A DNA stretch of 64,000 nucleotides. Source: Plenodomus lindquistii. Lineage: Eukaryota > Ascomycota > Dothideomycetes > Pleosporales > Leptosphaeriaceae. The notes under the pieces are model-generated. The model saw only the letters and a list, made by a program, of their open reading frames with translations. It was not told the origin of the DNA and did not search any database. The translations under genes were made by a program, and so were the position numbers. This document shows positions 26,501 through 40,330 of the stretch, in pieces. The DNA is taken from the NCBI GenBank assembly GCA_025504975.1, contig JANUWI010000001.1, positions 2,728,001-2,792,000 of the forward strand, written 5' to 3'. Each line of letters opens with the position of its first letter. Within the stretch, counting starts at the first letter, position 1.

Positions 26501-29500
26501 AGCTAGACTTTTTCTAGATCTAATAAAGTATTAATTCAAAACTAAATATATTAAGTACTTAGAACTTATTTTTACTACTAATAGTATTAAAATAGACCTA
26601 GCTAAAGTAAAAATAGTACTAGAATAGTAACTTCTACGCACTATTAAAAATATATAATTCTTTCTAGAATTTTATAACTTCTACTACTACTTTATTAAAA
26701 AATTTTTCTATATTATAAAACTATTTATAGAGTTAACTAAAAATAGTAGTTAAAAAGTTTTTTTTTTTAATAATAATAGCTCTACTACTATAGCCTTCTA
26801 CTAGTTTAAAGTAGTATTTAGAGAAGTAGGTATACTAGTATACTTTAATCCTAATTTAAATATATATTTTAAAATAGACGCTTTAGACTTTTTTATAGCT
26901 ACTATTCTTTTTTAAATAGTTAATAGTATTTTATATTCTATTACATTTCTTTTATATAAAATAATACTAGCTAAGTATAATTATAGAATCTATAATAAAA
27001 AACTCTTTATAATTATTTATACTTTTAAAAAGTAGAGATTTAAACTATTAGGCTTTTAAAACATTATCTAAATACTATCTAACTATTAAGCTCTATAGAC
27101 CTTTATAATAACTAAATATTTAAATTACTATTAAATACGTTAGATAGAGTTCTTTACTAAGTTTAACTTTTAAATTAAATACTATTCTAGTAAATAAAGT
27201 ACTAAGCCTAATACATTTATTTAGTAACTAGATAACTTTTCTAATTACGCTAATAATAAATGCTACTACTATTAACTATCAGTTATTATTAAGTCTAACT
27301 AAGTTAACTCTAAAGTTTATATTAAAACTTTATTATTTAATTATAATAGTAGTAGTTACTAAGCTTTCTACTTTACTATATATTACTTTTACTAGCTATA
27401 ATAAAACTCTATTAGCGTTACATAAATAATATATATACTTAGTAAAAAAAAAAGCTTAGCTATAATAATAACTATAGTTACTAAAAATACATTTTCTAAA
27501 GAAAACTTTATAGACTATATCTACTAAAGTAATAGCTTTAACTTTATATTATAAAATATTATAAAGGCTAAAAAAAAGGTAAATAGTGTATTTTATATAA
27601 TCTAATATATAGTAAATAGTAGCTATAAGTAGAACTAGATAATTACTAGCTAAATAATAGTATTTTTTATATCTATAAAAAAGTCTATATCTCTAATTAT
27701 AATAATCTAAAAATAATAGTTATTAAAAAAGCCTACTATAGAACATACGCTAGCTATAGAAGTAAGTATATAATATATATAAAAGTTAGTTAATAGTACT
27801 ACTAGCTATATATAACTACTAATATTACTAAATATATTTAAAACTAGCTAATTTATAAAAGAACTAAAGTATTTTATAAAAGTAAATAAAGTATTTTATA
27901 CTTACTTTTTATACTTTACTAATATTAGACTAATATATCTATAGATTATATTATCTATCTAGTTTTCTATATAGATAATAGCTGTATATATACTAATATC
28001 TTTATTATTATAGATTAGTTTAGTAAAAAAAAGAAGTTTATATTTATAACTACTTTATAAGTAGATATATTAGTATACATATTTATTAAATATATCTAGT
28101 ATAAAAAAAGTAACCTAGAAACTATTATAAGTAATTATAGTAATTAATTTATTTTACACTTTTAAACGCGTTTATATTAATAATTAGAAACTAAGCTAAA
28201 ACTCTTTACTATGTTCTATTTAGAGTTTAATAGCTAAATAGAAAATATAAATACTTTTTTTAAGTAATACTTTTACGCCTATATTAACTATAAATAAAAT
28301 AACTAGGCGTTTTTTTTACTAATAGCTAATTTTAAAGCTAACGTAGTAATAAGTATAAATACTAGTATTTTAGCTTTTAAAGCTACTAAAAGTTACCTAC
28401 TACGCTTAGAATTAGAATCTATAACTAACTTTTTTAAAAATAAACTACTATTTATATTTATATACGTAGATTACTTACGTATAGACTAGTTTACTAATAA
28501 ATTAAATTAGCTCTACTATAAACTCTAACTTAGCTTCTAATAGACTTAAACTAAATAAATAGAGTAAATAAATAAAAGCTATACTTCTATAAAAAAATTA
28601 TATATTAGTAATTATATTATATTAAATACTTATAATATTTATACTACTTAACTAAATTAGTTATTTAACTTTTAAAACTAGAGGCTATATAAAATTACTT
28701 ATATTATTAATAATATAGCTAATAAAGTTATATTACTAGAAAAATTTTAGAAAGTAAATAAAATTTTCTATTTATAGCTACTCTATTATATTACTATAAA
28801 TAGATTTTCTAGCTAGATTTAAAACTATAAAAGCTAGGTATAAGTTACTAACTCTAATATTAATAATAATACTAACTACTTTATTAAAGCTATTATTAAT
28901 AGTTATATTAATAGAAAGTTATATAATCTATATAATTAATTTAAAGGCCTACTATAGTACTATATATACTAGGCTAACTATCTAGATAGTTTAAATAATT
29001 TATTCTAAAAGCTTTATACTAATTTTCTAGATTCTACTAGATTTATTTATAAGTACTATAATACTTATTCTACTAAGTCTAAACTATATAAAAAGTTTAT
29101 GATACTAATTAGTAAATAGAGACTATTTATAATAATTTTAGCTATAATCTCTAACTTTATAATAAACTAGAGTAGTTTTTTAGTAAGTACTTTTATTATA
29201 CTTTACTAGAACTTTTTAACTATAGTAAAAAGAGAACTACTACTAGATAATCTAGTATAGTATATTATAAAGTAGCTTTTTTAACTTAAATCTATATAGT
29301 AAAAACTAGAGAGAAATTTATTATAGTATAATAACTAGAGATATAATATAATTCTTATTTAGTAGCTACTATAGTAGTAGCTAAAAGAATTACTAAATAT
29401 ACTAACTAGTAGTTATATTATATAAATTACTTTTTTTATCTAATATGTTTATTACTATTTATAGTATACTTTATAAAGCTACTAAAAGCTTTTTTAGAAG

Positions 29501-29759
29501 CTACTAAAACCTCTATATAATAGAGCTTTTTAAACTTTAAATAAGTAAAGCTAATTATAACACTTAAATAATAGAAGAATATAATAAAACATTATAATAG
29601 AATAATAATCTAGAATATAAAAGAGTATAGCTTATTAGCTATTTAGTTATATAGTTTTTTTTACTTTAAATAATAAAACTACGCGTAGCTTTTATAAAAC
29701 GTAGTAATTATTAAATATTATTAAGTAACTAAAACTACTTTTTTTAAAAAAAAGGATAG

Positions 29760-29975
29760 TATTATAGATTAAATTTATAACTTCTAGTTACTAAAGTATT
29801 ACTAGAGTTTAGAAGCTACTCTACTAGCGCTAGGCCTAAATAGACGCGTTTTAGTTAGTAGAAATATTATAGTTCTACTTTATATATAGAAAACTAGCTC
29901 TCTATATAGTATTTTACTCTAGAGGTTTAATTTATATAATCTATAAATACTTCTATAATTATCTATACTTTTATA
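29760..29975 (+). repeat. E4 3' LTR
   Basis: This is the partner of 20100-20315. It is preceded by a polypurine tract and followed by the TAACT duplication at 29976-29980. It carries more TA ends than the 5' copy, as expected from independent RIP hits. Confidence 0.88.
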
Positions 29976-30257
29976 TAACTAATTTAATTACTATATATTA
30001 TACTCTAGACTATATATAGATAAGTTCTATTTTATAGTTATAGTAATAAAGCTTTACTATATATATAGTAGAAAAAGATATAATAAATAGAATTAACTAA
30101 AAAATTCTATACTCTATAGATTATAGCGTAGTACTATAGCTATTATAGTAGTACTATAGTTATATACTTTAAATTAATTTTATACTTATTATACTTTTAG
30201 TATAGGCTTTTCTACTTTCTATAGCTAGTTCTAGGTACTAAATATAATATAATATAG

Positions 30258-30462
30258 TATAAAAGCTTAAATATAGTAATTTAAATTATTAGTTATATTT
30301 TACTCTAGAGGTAAAATATTATATAAAAAGCTAGTCTATTATATATAAAAATAGAAATATAGTATTTCTAGCTAACTAAAGTGCACTAGCTAGAAAAGGC
30401 CTAGTATAGCTAAAGTAGCGCTAAACCTCTAATAGAAAAAATTATTAGTTTAAACTATAATA
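30258..30462 (-). repeat. E2 5' LTR
   Basis: This is the partner of 1256-1460, with identical length and transition-type differences. The target duplication ATAAA follows at 30463-30467. The sequence just inside (read on minus) resembles the one after the E4 5' LTR, consistent with a shared primer-binding region. Confidence 0.85.
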
Positions 30463-32042
30463 ATAAATTATTATATATATATTAGTTTATAGCTTTTATT
30501 TTTTTAGTATTTTACTTATAAAAAAGCTATAGCTATAAAATAAAAGTTTTTCTAAAATAATTTTAAAGTTATAAAGTTAGAATTTAGAAAGCTTTTCTAA
30601 TTTTAGAATATTAAAAATATTCTAATATTAATAGTAATAGAAAGGTAGCTTAGTTTATAGTAGATTCTAATCTTTTTAAACTTTAAACTAGAATTAATAT
30701 TTAAATAGTTATTCTATTTTATATAGACTAGTAGTAAAAAACTTTTTTTTATATTAAATAAAATATATTTATAGAAATAATAGTAATTTAGAAACTAGTT
30801 AGTTTAAAATTAAATATAAAAATTTTATAAGTAGGTTCTAGTATTTATAAATAAAAAAGCTTATTTTAGAAATATAGAATTTTAAAAACTTTTTTAATAT
30901 AGTTAATAGAAAAGTATAGGCTACTAAATTTCTAATATACTTTCTATTTTTATAGATTATTATATTATTATATATCTTATATAATCTATTTATTAAATAA
31001 CCTTTAGTAGAGCTATATAAAAATTAGTAGTATAAAAAAATAAATTTTAGAATAAATAGCTAGCTATTAAAACTAAAATTTATCTAAATTTAGTAGAATT
31101 TTATACTATTTTATTTACTATATACTAATAATAATATTTTATAATTATAAATTTAATATAATAAAAAAATAATTTTAAATTTTATATTTATTAATAATTA
31201 TATAAAAGCGTATATATTTTATAATAAAGAAAAAAATTTAATTTTTAAACTTTTTAGATATTACTAGATAGGGTAGCTTTTAGATAAAAATTTAGAAAAA
31301 CTATAAAATAGAATAAATAATAGTAGAACTTAAAAATATATATTTTTAAATACTAGTATTAGTAAATAAATAGACTTTAACTTCTAAACTAAAATAGTAT
31401 AAAATAGTAGTAATAAAAAAATAGAAACTAGTAAATAATTTAAAAAAACTAAAATTTAATAGATTATATCTTTAATTTATTTCTAAGTAATGTAATTTTT
31501 TAAAAGTAAATTATTTTCTATTAATATTTTACCTAGATTAAGTATTATTTTTATATTATAAAAATATTTAGTATAGTTTTTAGTAGTAATTTTTTTTATA
31601 TAAAATAGAAAATATTTTTTAGTATAGTACCTAGGTTTACTATAGTTATAGTAAATATTTGTAGTTTTAGAAAATATAGAAATAGCTAAAGCGCGTAGTA
31701 GTAGTACTATTATTATTAATCTCTAAAATATATAAATTATAGAGTATAGTAAAGTACTATTTAAAATTCTTTTTAAATAGTATTTAACTATAGTTAGGTA
31801 GAATTTTACTATTAATATTTTAAAAATAAAAATAATAAATTAATTATTTTTTTAAAATAATTTCTATATTCTATTTTAAAAGCTATAAAGTATTCTACTA
31901 TCCATCTAAAAAAGTTATTTTATATACATTTAAATCTAAAATTTAGTATTTATAATTTTTAAGTTATTTTAGTTTATATATAGTAGTTTTATTTAGTATA
32001 AAGTACTTTTTCTTTTATAGTAGTACTAAAAAAATAAGCTTT
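30463..32042 (-). mobile_element. E1, middle piece
   Basis: This continues E1 after the E2 insertion. Positions ~30480-31760 are the reverse complement of ~14160-15420 in E3, picking up where the left piece (1-1255) stops. It ends at 32042 with the GCTTT target site of E5. Confidence 0.8.
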
Positions 32043-32218
32043 TAAAGTAGATAGATTCTAAAGGGTAAATACTAAGTAAATTAAAATAAATTAACTACTT
32101 TATAGTTTTATATAAAAGAAAGGAATTTTATAGAAGTTTATATAGAATACTCTAGCTGCTTTTAGCCTAGCTCTAAAGCTTTACTACTAAAGCTCTAGAC
32201 TAGACTCTACCTATTATA
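32043..32218 (-). repeat. E5 3' LTR
   Basis: This is 176 bp, equal in length to 39348-39523, with transition-type differences. A minus-strand polypurine tract abuts its right side. Confidence 0.88.
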
Positions 32219-35200
32219 TTACCCCCTTTTTTACCTAAGCGTTTACTTTATAATCTCTAGGTAAAAGGTATATAATAGTGTATAATTATATAACTTTTTA
32301 TATTTTCTACTATATAAAAGCTACTTTTTTATTTTTATAATCCTTTTTTTTATTACTATACTTTCTTCTATTATTTTTACTATATTTAGGTTTTTTAATA
32401 CCTCTATTTATAAAAATAAAGCTTCTACTGCCTCTGCTAGTAATAAAAGCTTTTCTAGTAATTTTTTTTTAGTAGATAGCTCTACTTTACTTACTATACT
32501 ATAGCGTAACTTTAACGCTAACTATTACTATATTAAATGCTTTAAAAAGCTCTACCTATACTACTATACTTCTACTAGCTTTTATATCTACTTCTATAAT
32601 AACTACTACTTTTGTAATACTTACTATAAACTAGTAAGTTTTTTTTTTACTTTTTATTTTTAGGTTCTAGCTAACCTCTATTTAGATTTCTACTAAAGTT
32701 TTTTAGTAGTACCTCTATATTATTAAGTACTTTAAAAACTGTAAATTTAGTATCTATAAGTACTTAGAGTAAAAAATTATAGCTATTTACACTTTAGCTA
32801 TTATTTATATCTACTATCTCTTTTATAAAGCTATTTTTAAAACTCTAACTAAATCTCTAGTTAAACGTAGCTAGCCTAGCGCTACTAGTAATACTTATAG
32901 CTATAAATTTAGTAAATTTTCTAATATAAGCCTATTACTAACTTTATTTTTTATAACTTTTACTAATTTTTTCTAGCTATTTATTACTAGTACTAGTCCC
33001 TCTAGAGTTAAAAATAACTCTAACTATAAAAATTCTCTAGTCTATAGTAGTTAGTTAGCTCTATATAGTAAAGGCTTTTTTAAAGCCTCTAGTAAGTTTC
33101 TATATAAGCCTCTTTTTTCTACTACGCTTTATTTTTTTTATAACTAGAGTAAAACTATTTTTTCTATTATCTCTAGTTTTTTCTATAGTAAATTTAAAGC
33201 TGCTACTACTATTTTTAAAACTGCTAACTAGCTTTTATTTAATAACTTTTTCTCTAGCTATAAATTCTTTACTAAAAAGTTATTTAACTATAGTAAAGCT
33301 TACTAGAAGCCTATACCTAAAAAAAATAATAAAAAAAAAAAAAAGCCTATTATTACTCTAGCTAGGTATAGTTACTTTAGAAAAAACGCTATTTAGCTTT
33401 TTTTTTACGCTACTCTACTACTAAAGGCAGCTCTACTAGCCTTTACTATAGTACTAGAAAAAAGCGTAAAAAAAATACTATAGTTTATTCTAATAATATA
33501 AATAAACTAGAATTATAAAAAAATATTTTAGGCTTCTATTTAGTTAATAATTAGTATACTTTTATATCTAGTAGTATTAATAAGTATTTTCTATTCTAAA
33601 AGTAGAATAATTAATTTCTCTACTTTTATTTTTTACTTTTACTATAATACTAGTAATGTTTGCTAGATATTTTTCTATAAATAAAATAAAAAGTAGTAGA
33701 TAAATAGTAGTTACTAAAAACCTTTTCTAGAAATTTTTTAAAACTCTACTTAGCTATTCTACTACTAAAATTAAGTTTTATTTTATTTTTATTTTTATTT
33801 TTTCTATATAACCTACCTATTCCCTACTACTTCTCTACTTATTTTAGAACTTTCTAGACTATTTCTAGCTATTTTCTATATTCTTTTCTTTTTCTAGTCT
33901 ACTTTTTATACTTTAGCTTAGTTTTCTATATAATTACTTTTTATTCTCTAGCTTTTTTTAGAAACTTTTTACTTTTTTCTAGGCTTTTTATAATACTAGC
34001 TAGTTAATTATAGTAAATCTATATAGTTTTCTAGCTATAAACTTTTTTTTCTATATTATTCTAGTATAGTAGCTTTTTATTAAATTCTATTCTAGTATCT
34101 TTCTAGTAGCTTTTTTTTTTAGCGCTTTTTTTTATAGTATTTTCTAGAAAGCTCTATAAATATTTTTTTATTTCTTTAAATACTTAGTATTTTTTAAATT
34201 TACTTTTAGTTTCTAGGTTAGGTATTTATAACTTTTCTACTAAACTAAATACTTTTTACTCTGTAATTTTTTTTATTTTTTCTAGTATTTTTTTAGAATA
34301 TTTTTAGTTTTCTATTTTTTATAGCTATTTATCTAGATAGAATTAGGTTACTAGTTAGAAACACGCTGTTTTTCTATTAAATTATTTAAAATTAATTATA
34401 AATAGTTTTTATAAAATACTAGATAAACTTTTAGTAGTATATCTAATTTAGCTACTATATTTTCTATAAACTTTACTATATAGAATTTTATATTTTTCTA
34501 GTCTAACTTTTTACTAGACTTTTTATATAATAGCTATTTTCTATACTATAATTATACTTTATTTTTTATTTTAAATACTAGAGTTTTTATTTTTTACTAG
34601 TTAGTTTAGAGTTTTTATACCTACTATACTTTAGCTATAGTAGACTATATAAACTTTACTATAGCCTATAGCTTTTATATAATAGCAGCTCTAGCTCTAG
34701 CTAGCGTAGTAAAATATTAGTAAAAATTTTCTAACTAAATAGATAGCTATATAGAATCTATTTTATATCTATACTAGAAAAAAAAAACTAATTTAAATAG
34801 AACTAGCTAGTTTTTTTTTAATTATAATTTATACTATAGAATAGAGAGGAGCCTAGTTATTCTAAGCCTAGTTAATAAAAGCCTTTAAATAGGCTTCTAT
34901 AGTACTATTTATTCTTTTTATAGCTTTATTAGTTTTAGAGTAAAAAATAGTAAAAAGTTAGTAGTTAATCTATAGTAATTTATATATTTTAGCCTAAAAG
35001 TTCTCTATAAACTGCGTGCTTTTATCTATAACTATAGTATCTAGAAGCTAGTAGTAAAAAACTATATATTTAATAAACTTCTATACTACTAATTCTATAA
35101 TAAAGTTTACTAATAGAATAAGTATAATATTTTTATTTAAATAATTAATAACTACTATAAAGTTAGTATAACCTTTACTTTTAAAAAAGTCTATAATAAA

Positions 35201-38200
35201 GTCTATAAAAAGCTTTTTCTAAATTCTTTCTAGAATTAGTAGAGGCTTAAGTAGTCTCTACTTTAAATTCTACTATAGTTTAGTATAATTATAAATATTA
35301 TAGTTTTTAATATAGTAATAAATATCTAAAAATATACCTAGCTAAAAAAAGTTCTAGGCTAGTAATTTATAGCTATTTTCTCTACTAGAATATCTAGTAG
35401 TTATACTATTATAAACTTTAAAAATTAAATAGGTTTATAGCTAGAGAGACTTTAATACCTATTTTTTTTTCTAGAACTATAGTATACTTTTTTATTCTTT
35501 ATATTTAGATATTAATACTTTAAGCTAGAGCTTAGAAAAAAATTTATACTATTCTATTTATATTACTATAAAAGCTATTTAGTAAATACTATTACTTATA
35601 AGTATTTTTTTTTATAAATTTTCTAGTAAAAGTAGTTCTACTAGCGTAAATACTATTACTTTTTTTTTTTAGAAATTTTAGCTAGTATTACTTAAACTAC
35701 TAGACTTTTAATAGCCTTTTTTTTTTATAACTAGAAGTTTCTACTAGGTTAAGTAACTAGAAGTTATAGGCTGCTAGCCTATTATCTTTAGTATACTATA
35801 AAGTATTTTTTTTTTTTTAGAAAAAGTATTAGTTTTTTAATTTAGACTCTCTAGATAGTAGAAAAATATAAAGTTAAAAATATTAAATAGTCTAAACTAG
35901 TAGATATACTACTTCTAGAGTAATTATATAGTTATAAAGTACTCTAGGTTTTTATAGTTAGTATATATAGTAAAAAACTTTACTATATATAATTTTTTAC
36001 TTTACTATTTAAAATTTCTTATTATAGCTAGAAGTTTTATATTATAGATATTATAGTTATACTTTACTAAAGTATATTTAGCTAAAAAGTAAGCTATAAT
36101 ATAAAACTACCTATTTTCTCTCTATTATATAAAAATTCTTTCTAATACCTAACTAGAGGTATTAGTTTTAAAAAATATTTCTAGGTCTAGATTAAAATAA
36201 GCTAGAGTAAACTCTATAGTAAAAGCTTTTTTAAATTTAAAAAAAACTTTTTACTACTTTTTTTCTTAAAAAAATAAAATATTTTTACTAGTTAGCTTTA
36301 TTAGTAGCGTAGTAATTATAAAGTAGTTTTAGATAAAATTTTAGTAGAAATTTATAAACTTTAGAAAGCTTTATACCTTTTTAGTAGATTAAAAAGGTTT
36401 CTATTTAGTAATAGCTTAAATCTTCTCTAGGTCTATACTAATTCTACGCTCTATTTCTACTATAAATCTAAAATAGCGTGTTTTTTTAATACTAAATTTA
36501 GACTTTTTAATATCTAGCTATAGGCCTATTTCTCTAAATTTTTTTTACTATAGTTTTTACTTTTAGTTTATACTCTATTTAATTTTTACTAGTATAAATA
36601 AGTATATTATCTATATAAATAGAGGTATTAATATCTAGGTACTTATAGAGTACCTAATTAATATACTTTTAGAAAGTATTTAAAGTATTAGCTAGGCTAA
36701 ATAGGTAGACTATTTATTTATAAAGCCTAAACTAGATTCTAAATACTATTTTCTACTTATCTTTTTTAGTAATCTAAATTTTATAAAAAGCTTAAACTAT
36801 ATCTAGTTTAGTAAACTATTTAGCTTATTCTATTTATAATAAAGTTTTCTAAATTAGTAAAAATAAATAATAGTTTTTCTCTAAAATAGTATTAAAAGCT
36901 CTATAGTCTATATAGAACTTTAGTTTTTTTTTAAACTTTTTTATAAATAATACTAGAGCTAAAGCATTTAAATAGCTAATATAGATAAATCTATAGTCTA
37001 GTAGTAAAGTAAGCTTTTTATATAAAACTAGTAATTTTTTTTATAATATACTATAAAAAGGCTTTTATAGAATTTCTAGCTTTTTTTTTTATTTTAATAA
37101 AAAGTATAGTATAATCTATAGCTACTCTATAGTATAGTACTAATTTATTTACTTTTTTTTTAAAAAATATATTATATAAATTTTTAAAGTAGTCTAGAAA
37201 AAGTATCTATATATCTACTAGTTCTGCTTTTTTTACTAAAGCTTTCTAAATATCTATTATTAAAACTATAAATAACTAGAGTCTACTATTTTTTTTTTTA
37301 AACTTCTAGTACTACGCCTAGTAGGTTCTACTATTAATTTTTATAATATCTAAAGCTAAAGCTTTATTTTTTCTACTCTAAATACAGGTACTGCTTAATT
37401 CTATAAAAAATAATTTTTTTTATAAAGTAATAGAGATTTAGTTTTTTTTTATTTATAGGCAGCCTAAAATTAAATTATATTTCTAATTTTTTTTTTAGTA
37501 TATAAGTCTATATCTTTTTTTTATATTTTTTTAGGTTTATTAAATACCTAGTAGCTATTAATACTAATATTTTTTCTCTATCTATTTTTATAACTAGGTA
37601 GTAGGGGACCTCTATTTACTTTAGATAGTTTCTTTAAATAAAGTTTTTATTTATAAAAATAAAAGTTAGGCACCTAGTATCTAGTATAGCTAATATAAAA
37701 ATAACTTTATTAATTAAAGTTTATACTATAATTAGATTACTATCTAGCTATTTTTACTAAAAAGTTTTAAACTATTATAATTTAAACCTACTACTTCCTT
37801 TCTAGAGAAGATTTATTCTAGAAAATTCTAGTTTTCTAATTTACTAGAGCTATTAGTTTTTTTTAACTTTTTTTTCTAAATACCTGCTAGAAACGCGTAA
37901 ATAAAGTATTTAGCTAGAGTAAATTTATAAATATATTATATATAGCTAGTCTTTCTATAGTATAAATATAAATTATTTTTATAACACTTTATTTATTTTT
38001 CTAGAGTAATCTATTAAACTTTTTTAGCTCTAGAAAAGTAAGTACTATAACTAGTAGTAAAAAAGTTAATATTTATTAGATTTTTTTAGTCTCTTTAATA
38101 GTTACTATAGTAAAAGCAGGTATAGAGCTTACTATAATAGAGGTTTTTTTTAATATACTCTACTCTCTCTATTAATTACTATACTATTTACTTTTTAGAT

Positions 38201-39347
38201 ATTTTTACTAATACTATTTAATTAGCTAAGTCTATATTAATAGTGTTTATATAGTAGCTTTTTAGAGATAGATAATTTTTTTTTTATTTATATTAAATAC
38301 TAGGCGTATAAACTCTATATTAAATTTTTAAAAAGTCTATTTTTTTTATTTAAAAGTAAAAAACTTATTTTTAGCTTTTTTATCTAGTATTTTATTAGAG
38401 AACTACTAGTCTAGGAATTTCTAAAAGCGTTTATAGAACTAGTCTCTACGCTCTATCTAGAAAATACTAATAAAAGTAGTATTATTTTTTAAATAGTTAA
38501 ATATATATTTTAAAACGTTTTTTTTTACTCTAGTATAATCTATCTAGATTTTATACTATATTTATATTTTCTAGCGCCTATAGTTTTTACAGTTGCTGCT
38601 AAATATAGCTAGGTTAGAGATTTTTTAGTATACTAAACTAGTATTTTTAAAAAAAAAAGTAGAGATTACTACTAAAGTATAGAATTTATTATAGTATCTA
38701 GAGAGTTTTTTATTAAAAAAACCTATTTAAGCTATTAGTAATTAACTAGAAATTATAGCTATAAAAGCTTTAAGCTTATAGTTAACATAATTAATAGAGA
38801 ACTACTATAGAGCTTTTACTTTTTAATAAATAGCAGAGCTAGATTTTATCTATAGTATTTTCTATTAAGCTTTATTTTTAATAAACTACTTAATTAGTTC
38901 TATTTTAATATAAAGCTTATTTTCTACTAGCTTTTTTTTATATATTTTTTTACTAATATTATTTTAATCTTTTTATCTATTTTACCTATAGTTTTTATAC
39001 TATTAGTATAAAATACTAGAGCTATTACGCTATTAGGCCTATTTATTATTTATATATAATAATAGTAAATATAGTAGTAGCTAGTACTAAATATCTTTTT
39101 TATTAAATTTTTTTTTAAAAATAGGTATATATTTTATTTATAGCGCCTAGTACTAAATACCTATCTACTATTATTTTTTAATAGGCTACGCAGTCTAGGT
39201 ATTTAGTACTAAATACTTTTTTATTTATTATTAAACTACTAGCTAGTTATAAACTAATACTAAAAAGTTTAGAGTAAAAGTAGCCTATTTTTTTCTACCT
39301 AGAAAACTAATAGAGTAATAGATTAGTTAAAGATAAGTTAATTTAAA

Positions 39348-39523
39348 TAAAATAAACAGATTTTAAAAGGTAAATACTAAATAAATTAAAATAAATTAAC
39401 TACTTTATAGTTTTATATAGAAAAAAAGAATTTTATAGAAGTTTATATAGAATACTCTAGCTATTTTTAGTATAGCTCTAAAGCTTTACTACTAAAGCTC
39501 TAGACTAGGCTCTGCCTATTATA
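39348..39523 (-). repeat. E5 5' LTR
   Basis: This is the partner of 32043-32218. The GCTTT duplication follows at 39524-39528. Confidence 0.88.
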
Positions 39524-40330
39524 GCTTTAAAAATAAAAAAGTTTTTTTTTATTTATTTATAGCTAGTTAAAAATAGTATAAACCTTTACTTTTTTATTAT
39601 TAGTAATAAAGTAACTAGTAAATAATTTTATTATTTATTTAGTAATTTAAAATTAATTCTAATATTTATTAGCTAGGTATTAGAGTTTAAAATATTTTTT
39701 AGCTAATCTAGATATACTAGTCTATACTAGAGCTATATAGATACATTTAGTATAGTAGTTAGAGTTAATTTTAAATAAATTCTAAATTAATACTTTTTAT
39801 TATCTAAAAGTAGAGTTTTTACTATTTAATAATTTAAAAATAGTTAAAGTATATTTAGATAAATATAACTTATTAATAATATAAAAAAAGAATTCTAAAA
39901 ATTTTATTAAATTAATACTATAAAGTAATTTATATATTAATAAAAAAATTTATAATTTATTTTACTAATTTTAGTAATTTAACTAAATTTCTATATTACT
40001 AGAATTTAAAAAAATTTAAGAAATACTATAGTTCTATTAATATATACTATTATTAATATATTTTTATAGTAGATTATATTTAATTTATATATATAAATTA
40101 ATAATATATTTAGTTAATTTAAAATTTTTAAATTTTTTTTAGAAGTATACTTCTACTATTTTAGTATTTAAACTCTAATATTTATTTATTTATTTATTTT
40201 TAAAAACTAATTTTTTATTCTTTTTAATACTAGCTACTTTAGATTATAGCTATTTAAATAGATTATTATAACTAGGTATTATTAATTTAATAAGCGTGTA
40301 GTATATAACACTATAAAACGTTTAACAAGA
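39524..40330 (-). mobile_element. E1, right piece, grading into unassigned AT-rich DNA
   Basis: Positions ~39540-39870 are the reverse complement of ~13490-13860 in E3, so E1 continues here after the E5 insertion. Beyond ~39.9 kb the similarity to E3 fades and I could not find an LTR matching those of E3, so the outer element may be truncated or its 5' end further mutated. The AT-rich composition ends sharply near 40,330. Confidence 0.6.

Larger units (their letters stand above)
20100..29975 (+). mobile_element. E4, Ty3/gypsy-like LTR retrotransposon (RIP-mutated)
   Basis: LTRs of exactly 216 bp lie at 20100-20315 and 29760-29975. The left LTR still begins TG, while the right begins TA after RIP. 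The target duplication TAACT is present on both sides (20095-20099, 29976-29980). A purine tract (A-run then GGATAG) precedes the 3' LTR. Ghost domains decode in Ty3/gypsy order: RT palm near 26100-26170 (LRIYINY.TLN-like), YLDDIL-like near 26415, and RNase H/connection near 26870-27250 ending in a gypsy-type KxxxPD-like region. P3 interrupts it at 21693-23531. It is inserted in E2. Confidence 0.9.
1256..30462 (-). mobile_element. E2, Ty3/gypsy-like LTR retrotransposon with nested inserts
   Basis: It is flanked by two similar 205-bp LTRs (1256-1460, 30258-30462) and by the 5-bp duplication ATAAA (1251-1255, 30463-30467). The minus orientation follows from a reverse-strand RT block near 5050-5110 (decoding to a gypsy-like IxIxYRALN motif after RIP) and from LTR ends whose reverse complement resembles the plus-strand LTR of E4. 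Its own DNA is 1461-8495, ~19948-20094 and ~29981-30257. The rest is E3, E4 and their pogo inserts. Removing these leaves roughly 8 kb, close to E4, to which it is related. All frames are destroyed by RIP. Confidence 0.82.
32043..39523 (-). mobile_element. E5, Ty3/gypsy-like LTR retrotransposon (RIP-mutated)
   Basis: LTRs of exactly 176 bp (32043-32218, 39348-39523) are flanked by GCTTT at 32038-32042 and 39524-39528. A pyrimidine tract (ACCCCCTTTTTTAC) just right of the left LTR is a minus-strand polypurine tract, so the element reads right to left. On minus, RT motifs decode near 36900 (FYIDYRAFN-like), 36790-36830 (FTKLDIV.AF-like) and 36590-36620 (YIDNILIY-like), typical of Ty3/gypsy. It contains no nested insert, so it is among the younger layers, yet it is fully RIP-mutated. 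Confidence 0.9.
1..40330. repeat. RIP-mutated AT-rich block of nested transposons
   Basis: Seen: almost every CpA/TpG is missing, TpA and CTAG-like words dominate, surviving C is mostly before T and surviving G mostly after A, and no ATG frame of 60 codons or more is present on either strand. The switch to normal composition is abrupt near 40,320-40,345. Known: this is the signature of repeat-induced point mutation in Pezizomycotina, acting on duplicated DNA. The block resolves into five Ty3/gypsy-like LTR elements and three pogo-type elements, listed separately. No cellular gene is recognisable inside it. Confidence 0.95.

Noticed and set aside
1..40330. AT-rich block as mitochondrial DNA or a centromere
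   Set aside because: It contains LTR retrotransposons and pogo elements with RIP signatures and has no rRNA, tRNA or mitochondrial genes. A centromere role cannot be excluded, but nothing specific supports it.
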